Shown here in pieces: positions 58,402 through 63,045 of a stretch of DNA of 63,045 bases. The DNA is taken from NCBI RefSeq assembly GCF_001662305.1, contig NZ_BDEP01000018.1, positions 1 through 63,045 of the forward strand, read 5' to 3'. Position 1 is the stretch's first letter, and every line of letters starts with the position of its first letter. This DNA comes from Halomonas caseinilytica (GTDB taxonomy: Bacteria; Pseudomonadota; Gammaproteobacteria; Pseudomonadales; Halomonadaceae). The notes beneath the pieces were generated by a model. That model did no database searches. It had not been told where the DNA came from and saw only the letters and a program-made list of their open reading frames with translations. Made by a program: the position numbers and the translations under genes.

Positions 58402-60075
58402 ATGCTGACAGAGCTCGCCATTCGCGACTTCGCCATCGTCGATCACCTGGCACTCGAGCTGGAAGGCGGCATGACCGCCATCACTGGCGAAACCGGGGCC
58501 GGGAAGTCCATCCTGCTCGGGGCGCTCGGCCTGTGCCTCGGCGAACGAGCGGATGCCGGCAGCGTCCGCCATGGCTGCGAGCGAGCCGACCTCACCGCCC
58601 GCTTCGACATCGCCGACCTGCCCGCCGCCCGCGCCTGGCTCGAGGCGCGCGAGCTCCCCAGCGACGACTGCCTGCTGCGCCGCGTGGTCACCCGAGCCGG
58701 CCGCTCCAAGGCCTGGATCAATGGCCAGCCCGCCACGGTGGCGGACCTCAAGGCCCTGGGCGACCACCTGATCGAGATCCACGGCCAGCATGCCCATCAG
58801 GGCCTGCTTCGCGAGGAGACCCACCTGCACCTGCTCGATGATTTCGCCGACCACGGCCCGGCAGTACGCGAGATGGCGGAGACCTTCCGCGCCTGGCGCG
58901 AGGCTCATCAGCGGCTCAAGCGGTTCTCGGAGGATAACGACGAAATTCTGGCCCGCCTCCAGCTGCTCCGCTACCAGGTCGAGGAACTCGACCAGCTGGC
59001 CCTGGCCGAGGGCGAGCTGGAAGGCCTGGAGGAAGAGCAGGAAGCACTGGCACATGCCGAGGAACGCCTGCGCGAAGCCCAGTTCGCCGCCCAATGCTGC
59101 GACGGTGACGAAGGCGGCGCCCTGCCACTGCTGCATCAGGCGGTGAACCGGCTGTCGGCGCTACCCGGCAGCGATCGCGGCGCCCTGGCCGATGCCTTGA
59201 GCATGCTGGGAGACGCCTGCATCCAGGTCGAAGAGGCCGGGCGTGAACTCAATCATTTCGCCTCCGGCGTAGAACTGGACCCCGAGCGCCTGGCCTGGGT
59301 CGAAGAACGCCTCGGCGAAGCCCATCGCATCGCCCGCAAGCATCAGGTGCAACCCGACGAACTCGTCGCACTGCATCGGCGCCTCAGCGAGGAACTTGCC
59401 GAACTGGAGGGCGGAGACGGCAACCTGGACGCCCTCGCCGCCGAGGTCGAGAGCCTGAAACAGGACTGGCGGCGACAGGCCGAGGCGGTGAGCGCCGCCC
59501 GCCAGGATGCCGCCCGACGTTTCGGCCAGGCCGTGCAGGAGCAACTGGCCTTCCTGGCCATGGGCAAGGCGAGCTTCGAGGTCGCTCTCGCGGCCCGAGA
59601 GGCTCCGGCCGCCGAAGGGCTCGAACGCGCCCGCTTCCTGATCAGCGCCAACCCCGGCCAACCCGCGCGCCCCTTGACCAAGGTCGCCTCCGGCGGGGAG
59701 CTGTCACGGATCAGTCTGGCGATCCAGGTGGTCGCGGCCCAGCATTCCACCATACCGAGCCTGGTCTTCGACGAGGTCGATGTCGGCATCTCCGGCGCCA
59801 CCGCCGAGGTCGTCGGCCAGCTTCTCCGGCGCCTGGGGAAAGGCGGCCAGGTGATGACCGTGACCCACCTCCCCCAGGTCGCCGCTCAGGCCCATCAGCA
59901 CCTGCATATCGCCAAGCAGGCCGAAGACGAGACGACCTTGACGCACATGGCATTGCTTGACGAAGCCGGGCGGGTCGGCGAGCTCGCACGGATGCTGGGC
60001 GGCATGAAACTGACCGACCAGACCCTGGCGCACGCCCGCGAGATGCTCGACGCCAGCCAGCGCGCCCATCACTGA
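58402..60075 (+). CDS. recN: DNA repair protein RecN
   Basis: SMC-like ATPase acting in double-strand break repair. The 557-aa product begins MLTELAIRDFAIVDHLALELEGG and has Walker A ITGETGAGKSIL (about residues 30-40). Long coiled-coil arms (about 150-400) follow, then the C-terminal LTKVASGGELSRISLAIQV signature and Walker B SLVFDEVDVGISG. ATG 58402 has GGGGAGG upstream. It is divergent from grpE, as in many gammaproteobacteria. Confidence 0.97.
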   Translation: MLTELAIRDFAIVDHLALELEGGMTAITGETGAGKSILLGALGLCLGERADAGSVRHGCERADLTARFDIADLPAARAWLEARELPSDDCLLRRVVTRAGRSKAWINGQPATVADLKALGDHLIEIHGQHAHQGLLREETHLHLLDDFADHGPAVREMAETFRAWREAHQRLKRFSEDNDEILARLQLLRYQVEELDQLALAEGELEGLEEEQEALAHAEERLREAQFAAQCCDGDEGGALPLLHQAVNRLSALPGSDRGALADALSMLGDACIQVEEAGRELNHFASGVELDPERLAWVEERLGEAHRIARKHQVQPDELVALHRRLSEELAELEGGDGNLDALAAEVESLKQDWRRQAEAVSAARQDAARRFGQAVQEQLAFLAMGKASFEVALAAREAPAAEGLERARFLISANPGQPARPLTKVASGGELSRISLAIQVVAAQHSTIPSLVFDEVDVGISGATAEVVGQLLRRLGKGGQVMTVTHLPQVAAQAHQHLHIAKQAEDETTLTHMALLDEAGRVGELARMLGGMKLTDQTLAHAREMLDASQRAHH

Positions 60076-60094
60076 TCGTGCAAACGCAAGACGA

Positions 60095-60120
60095 CGCCCC
60101 CGTCCGCTGGAACGGGGGCG
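60095..60120. terminator. GC-rich hairpin between recN and fur
   Basis: CGCCCCCGT (60095-60103) pairs with ACGGGGGCG (60112-60120) around an 8-nt loop, between convergent recN and fur. Neither side has a good T-run, so terminator function is uncertain. Confidence 0.4.
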
Positions 60121-60151
60121 CCGTCAGTCACGCCTCATCGGGTGAGCGCGC

Positions 60152-60598
60152 TCACTTCTTGCCGGGCGATTCCTGGCGCGTCACCTTGGAGCCCTTGGGG
60201 CGCACATAAAGCACCAGGGCATGATCAACGAGTTCGTACCCGTGCTCCTCGGCAATTTCCTGCTGGCGACGCTCGATGGTGTCATCGAAGAACTCGATGA
60301 TTTCGCCGCTTTCCAGGCACACCATATGGTCGTGATGCTCCTCCTGGGTCAACTCGAAGACGGCATGGCCGCCATCGAAGTTGTGACGAGTCACCAGACC
60401 GGCGGTCTCGAACTGTGTCAGCACACGATAGACGGTGGCCAGGCCCACGTCTTCGCCCGCTTCCAGCAGGGTCTTGTAGACATCCTCGGCGCTCAGGTGG
60501 TGCTGCCCCGTGGCGTTCTCGAGGATATGCAGTATCTTGACGCGCGGCAGGGTCACTTTCAGACCGGCCTTGCGTAATTCATGGTTCTGGTCGGCCAT
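60152..60598 (-). CDS. fur: Ferric uptake regulator Fur
   Basis: Iron-responsive repressor. The 148-aa product begins MADQNHELRKAGLKVTLPRVKILHIL. It has a winged helix with LSAEDVYKTLLEAGEDVGLATVYRVLTQFETAGLV and the metal-binding HHDHMVCLESGEIIEF (His-rich site plus Cys about 93). The second Cys pair of some Fur proteins is absent. It is divergent from bamE across about 70 bp, the classic fur-omlA arrangement. It is a candidate regulator of the iron ABC operon at 50 kb, though I found no Fur box there. Confidence 0.96.
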   Translation of the reverse strand: MADQNHELRKAGLKVTLPRVKILHILENATGQHHLSAEDVYKTLLEAGEDVGLATVYRVLTQFETAGLVTRHNFDGGHAVFELTQEEHHDHMVCLESGEIIEFFDDTIERRQQEIAEEHGYELVDHALVLYVRPKGSKVTRQESPGKK

Positions 60599-60670
60599 GG
60601 TTGCTCTTCGCAGTATCAGGTAGGGTCGGGTATGATCGACCAAAACCACGATAGTGAAGAACAGGCGCAA

Positions 60671-61093
60671 ATGCAAAAGCTGACTCGAACCGTCACCCTT
60701 ACCGTCGCCCTGACCCTGATCAGCGGCTGCAGCTATTTCGGCGTGTACAAGCGCGACCTGGCCCAGGGCAACCTGGTAACCGCCGAGATGGCCGCTCAAC
60801 TGCAACCCGGCATGACGCGCCAGCAGGTCGTCGACCTGATGGGAAGCCCGATGCTCGAGGCACCCTTCGACGCGCAACAATGGGATTACGTCTACCGCCT
60901 GGACGAGGCCTACGGCGGCGTCGAGCAACGCCGTCTCACCCTGACCTTCCAGGGCAATCGACTGGCGGACATCGAGCGGCACGGCGACTTCTCGAGTGCC
61001 CCGTCGGTGGCCAACGAACGCGGCATCGGCCCGATGGATTCCGCCGGAGAGCGGACGGGCAACCTGCTCAACGTACAGCCCGAGGACGACTGA
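60671..61093 (+). CDS. bamE: Outer membrane assembly lipoprotein BamE
   Basis: Lipoprotein subunit of the BAM complex, which inserts outer-membrane beta-barrels. The product is 140 aa. The signal peptide ends at the lipobox LISGC (Cys about 18). The mature part has NLVTAEMAAQLQPGMTRQQVVDLMGSPMLEAPFDAQQWDYVYRL and VEQRRLTLTFQGNRL, all characteristic. The start at 60671 fits the signal peptide; an earlier ATG at 60632 would add 13 polar residues. It is divergent from fur. Confidence 0.95.
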   Translation: MQKLTRTVTLTVALTLISGCSYFGVYKRDLAQGNLVTAEMAAQLQPGMTRQQVVDLMGSPMLEAPFDAQQWDYVYRLDEAYGGVEQRRLTLTFQGNRLADIERHGDFSSAPSVANERGIGPMDSAGERTGNLLNVQPEDD

Positions 61094-61105
61094 TACCGCC
61101 TCGCC

Positions 61106-61429
61106 TCAGCCCTGCTTGTCGGCGGCACGGGCGGCCCGCGCCGCCTTGGGATCGATGCGCAGCGGCCGGTAGACCTCCACCCGGTCGCCCTCTTGCAGTG
61201 CATATCGATCCGGGTCGCGCAGCGCCTTGCCGAAGATGCCGAGCGCGGCATTTTCGAAGGTCTCGCGCGCCACATCGGGGAAATACTGTGCAAGATCGGC
61301 GTTGCGCACTGCCTCGCGGGCGCTGACGCCCTCGGGCAGCGTCAAAGAGACGATGCGCTGCCTGTGCGGCAGCGCAAAGGCCACTTCGACGTTCACGACG
61401 CCCTTGCCCTCAGCGACCATAGAGCTCAT
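61106..61429 (-). CDS. rnfH: RnfH family ubiquitin-like protein
   Basis: A beta-grasp protein of about 107 aa, paired with RatA in gammaproteobacteria (the RatA-RatB operon). Its sequence VNVEVAFALPHRQRIVSLTLPEGVSAREAVRNADL and GDRVEVYRPLRIDPKAARAARA is typical. The molecular role is not settled. The start is either 61429 (MSSMVAEG) or 61420; both overlap the end of ratA. Confidence 0.92.
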   Translation of the reverse strand: MSSMVAEGKGVVNVEVAFALPHRQRIVSLTLPEGVSAREAVRNADLAQYFPDVARETFENAALGIFGKALRDPDRYALQEGDRVEVYRPLRIDPKAARAARAADKQG

Positions 61430-61844
61430 CGGCGCGACGCGTGAAGGCATCCACCAGCTGGCCTGCCACCTGCTGGAACAGCTTGCCGAACGCCATGCCC
61501 AGCAGACGATTGGCAAACTCGAACTCCATCTCCAGGCTGACCTTGCAGGTATCCTCGCCCATCGGCAGGAACAGCCAGCGCCCGCGCAGGCGCTTGAAGG
61601 GGCCGCTGACCAATGCCAGATCGATGCGTTCAGGCTCCTGGAGATCATTGCGTGTAGTGAAGCTCTGCTCGATACCGGCACGGCCCAGCGTCATTTCACC
61701 GACCAGATGCTCGGCATCTCGTTCGAGCAACCGCGCACGCCGACAGCCCGGCAGGAATTCCGGATAACGTTCGAAATCGTTGACCAAATCGAACATTTGC
61801 TGGGGGGTGTGCCGCACCAAGGCGGACCGATTGACCGTTGGCAT
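61410..61844 (-). CDS. ratA: RatA/START-domain protein (ubiquinone-binding, ribosome-association type)
   Basis: A 144-aa SRPBCC/START-fold protein. In Escherichia coli, RatA has been described as blocking 70S association, while the homologous Coq10 family binds ubiquinone; which applies here is unclear. Sequence: MPTVNRSALVRHTPQQMFDLVNDFERYPEFLPGC, then LRGRWLFLPMGEDTCKVSLEMEFEFAN. The start at 61844 has GGAGAGG upstream. It is divergent from smpB. Confidence 0.94.
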   Translation of the reverse strand: MPTVNRSALVRHTPQQMFDLVNDFERYPEFLPGCRRARLLERDAEHLVGEMTLGRAGIEQSFTTRNDLQEPERIDLALVSGPFKRLRGRWLFLPMGEDTCKVSLEMEFEFANRLLGMAFGKLFQQVAGQLVDAFTRRADELYGR

Positions 61845-61901
61845 TGACCTCTCCGCTGACTTCAAGGGGCCCAAGGCGTATCATGAGCGGTTATTTCAGG
61901 C

Positions 61902-61930
61902 CTTGAATGGTATCACGCTTCCCCCCATAT
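61902..61930 (+). promoter_or_regulatory. Sigma-32-type promoter upstream of smpB
   Basis: CTTGAAT (61902-61908), a 14-nt spacer and CCCCATAT (61923-61930) match the RpoH consensus CTTGAAA-N11-16-CCCCATNT closely. The same bases also read as a weaker sigma-70 promoter (TTGAAT-N17-CATATC). Transcription would start near 61937, giving a leader of about 37 nt to smpB. Confidence 0.6.
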
Positions 61931-61973
61931 CGGAGGGGCAGGCCAGCATCGGCAAGACAGAATATGAGGTTCC

Positions 61974-62465
61974 ATGGCCAACAAGAAAGGTAAGGGTAAG
62001 GGTCCGGGCAGCAACGCCATCGCCCTGAACAAGAAGGCACGTTTCGAGTACCACATCAACGAGACCTTCGAGGCCGGCCTGGCGCTGGCCGGTTGGGAGG
62101 TGAAGAGCCTGCGCGCTGGCAAGGCGCAGCTCACCGACACCTACATCCTGGTCAAGAACGGGGAAGCCTGGCTGCTGGGCAGCCATATCACCCCGCTCAA
62201 TACCGCCAGCACCCATGAGGTGGCCGACCCGACCCGGACACGCAAGCTGCTGCTGCATCGCAAGGAGATCGCCCGGATCTTCTCGCGCACCCAGGACAAG
62301 GGGCACACCTGCGTGCCGCTCAAGCTGTACTGGAAAGGCAGCAAGGTGAAGTGCGAGCTGGCGCTGGTGACCGGCAAGAAGCTCCATGACAAGCGGGCCA
62401 CCGAGAAGGACCGCGACTGGCAGCGGCAGAAGGGGCGCATCCTGCGCGAGCACAACAAGACATAA
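61974..62465 (+). CDS. smpB: SsrA-binding protein SmpB
   Basis: Binds tmRNA and carries it to stalled ribosomes. The 163-aa product has the OB-like core [49 protein letters not shown], and the basic C-terminal tail [18 protein letters not shown] needed on the ribosome. It is immediately upstream of ssrA, its RNA partner. Confidence 0.97.
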   Translation: MANKKGKGKGPGSNAIALNKKARFEYHINETFEAGLALAGWEVKSLRAGKAQLTDTYILVKNGEAWLLGSHITPLNTASTHEVADPTRTRKLLLHRKEIARIFSRTQDKGHTCVPLKLYWKGSKVKCELALVTGKKLHDKRATEKDRDWQRQKGRILREHNKT

Positions 62466-62467
62466 GG

Positions 62468-62497
62468 CTGTCACACCCATAGCCACTCTGTTAGAAT
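62468..62497 (+). promoter_or_regulatory. Promoter of ssrA
   Basis: CTGTCA (62468-62473), an 18-nt spacer and TAGAAT (62492-62497, within TGTTAGAAT, an extended -10) lie directly upstream of the tmRNA 5' end at 62509. Confidence 0.6.
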
Positions 62498-62508
62498 GGC
62501 GACGTTAC

Positions 62509-62888
62509 GGGGGCGACATGGCTTCGACGCCGATGACAACCCCTGAGGTGCATGCCGAGAGCGTGATGTATCTCGTAAATCCAACATCACGATTAAATAG
62601 TCGCAAACGACGACAACTACGCTCAGGGCGCGCTGGCAGCGTAAAACCTGCTAGCTTCTAGTCCGGCCCGGAGGTGATGTGCCCATTCATCACCGATGGG
62701 ATACGAGCTCAGACTGATGGGATCGCGGCTGGCCCCGTCCTCGTGTCAGCCGCTAAAACTCAGAGGAATCGCGTTTCTGGATCCTGCCCGTCGGAGCCAG
62801 AGGCGTTAAAGCAAAAGACGGAACTAAGCATGTAGAGCCGATGGGCGAGTGTCGGCGGACGCGGGTTCGATTCCCGCCGCCTCCACCA
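62509..62888 (+). ncRNA. ssrA: Transfer-messenger RNA (tmRNA)
   Basis: A one-piece tmRNA of 380 nt. The 5' end GGGGGCG pairs with CGCCTCC at the 3' end, followed by A-CCA, and the T-arm GGTTCGATTCC is intact. The resume codon is GCA at 62603; the tag reads ANDDNYAQGALAA and stops at TAA 62642-62644. The tag ends in the LAA-type degron recognised by ClpXP. It tags nascent chains on stalled ribosomes with SmpB. Confidence 0.97.
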
Positions 62889-62900
62889 CACAAGCAATGA

Positions 62901-62936
62901 AAACAGCCACTTACGAGTGGCTGTTTTTGTTTTTTG
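62901..62936 (+). terminator. Intrinsic terminator of ssrA
   Basis: AAACAGCCACT (62901-62911) and AGTGGCTGTTT (62916-62926) form a perfect 11-bp stem with a TACG loop, followed by TTGTTTTTT. Confidence 0.92.
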
Positions 62937-63045
62937 GGCCTGAATATGCCTGATTTCGGCATGGTGTAGTCAGCTTTTTGGTCAACATTTGCCATCCTTT
63001 TCATCCTTGCTGATACTGTATATATGAGGCTCTTCATCTATTTCA
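62937..63045. other. Low-GC sequence beyond tmRNA, possible edge of an integrated element
   Basis: The last 109 nt are roughly 40% G+C by eye, against about 65% for the rest. No gene is recognisable in them; a minus-strand frame here runs into the tmRNA and is spurious. CTGTATATATGAG at 63016-63028 resembles half of an SOS box. The tmRNA 3' end is a favoured integrase target, so this may be the start of a prophage or island; the window ends too soon to tell. Confidence 0.4.

Noticed and set aside
62753..63037. A 94-codon minus-strand frame over the tmRNA 3' end
   Set aside because: It reads antisense through tmRNA (giving the familiar spurious GGGGGNRTRVRRHS sequence) and cannot be a real gene alongside ssrA.

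Overview
The window is about 63 kb of high-GC, gene-dense chromosome from a gammaproteobacterium, most likely a Halomonas-type member of the Halomonadaceae. This rests on the acidic, GC-rich coding sequence, the rlmE-ftsH-folP-glmM-tpiA-secG-tRNA-rimP-nusA-infB-rbfA-truB-rpsO-pnp order, a pseudomonad-like dksA-gluQRS-cbrX-cbrA-cbrB-crcZ-pcnB-folK-panBC block, and a tmRNA tag reading ANDDNYAQGALAA. Genus assignment is inference. I see no insertion sequence, CRISPR array or complete mobile element.

Layout. 1-9 kb: tyrS, divergent anmK, pilT, then yggS-proC-yggT-metX-metW and an unusual 445-aa protein. 9-11 kb: an aminotransferase-sfsA pair on the minus strand. 11-23.5 kb, plus strand: dksA, gluQRS, a small membrane protein, the CbrA/CbrB two-component system, a roughly 490-nt non-coding region with every hallmark of a CrcZ-type Hfq/Crc-sequestering RNA, pcnB-folK, panB-panC-panD and a thiolase. 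23.5-40.5 kb, minus strand: an MFS transporter, then the RNA/translation supercluster from pnp back to rlmE, with tRNA-fMet and tRNA-Leu between rimP and secG. 40.6-47 kb: yhbY, then greA-carB-carA and dapB on the minus strand. 47-54 kb: a phytase-like lipoprotein, exporters, a DUF2218 protein and a three-gene iron-type ABC importer. 54-63 kb: dnaJ-dnaK-grpE with a sigma-32 promoter, recN, fur/bamE, rnfH-ratA, smpB and ssrA (tmRNA).

The most interesting part is 17.2-17.93 kb. Downstream of cbrB lie inverted TGTTACC/GGTAACA arms, an IHF-like site, a -24/-12 sigma-54 promoter, six or more AACAACAA motifs, and a strong intrinsic terminator. Together they suggest a CbrAB-driven carbon catabolite repression RNA outside Pseudomonas. 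The same three upstream words recur just before panB. Other leads are a sigma-factor-like/ParB-like protein after metXW, a sigma-32-type promoter before smpB, a very long hairpin between rpsO and pnp, and a sharp fall in GC just past the tmRNA 3' end that could be the edge of an integrated element.
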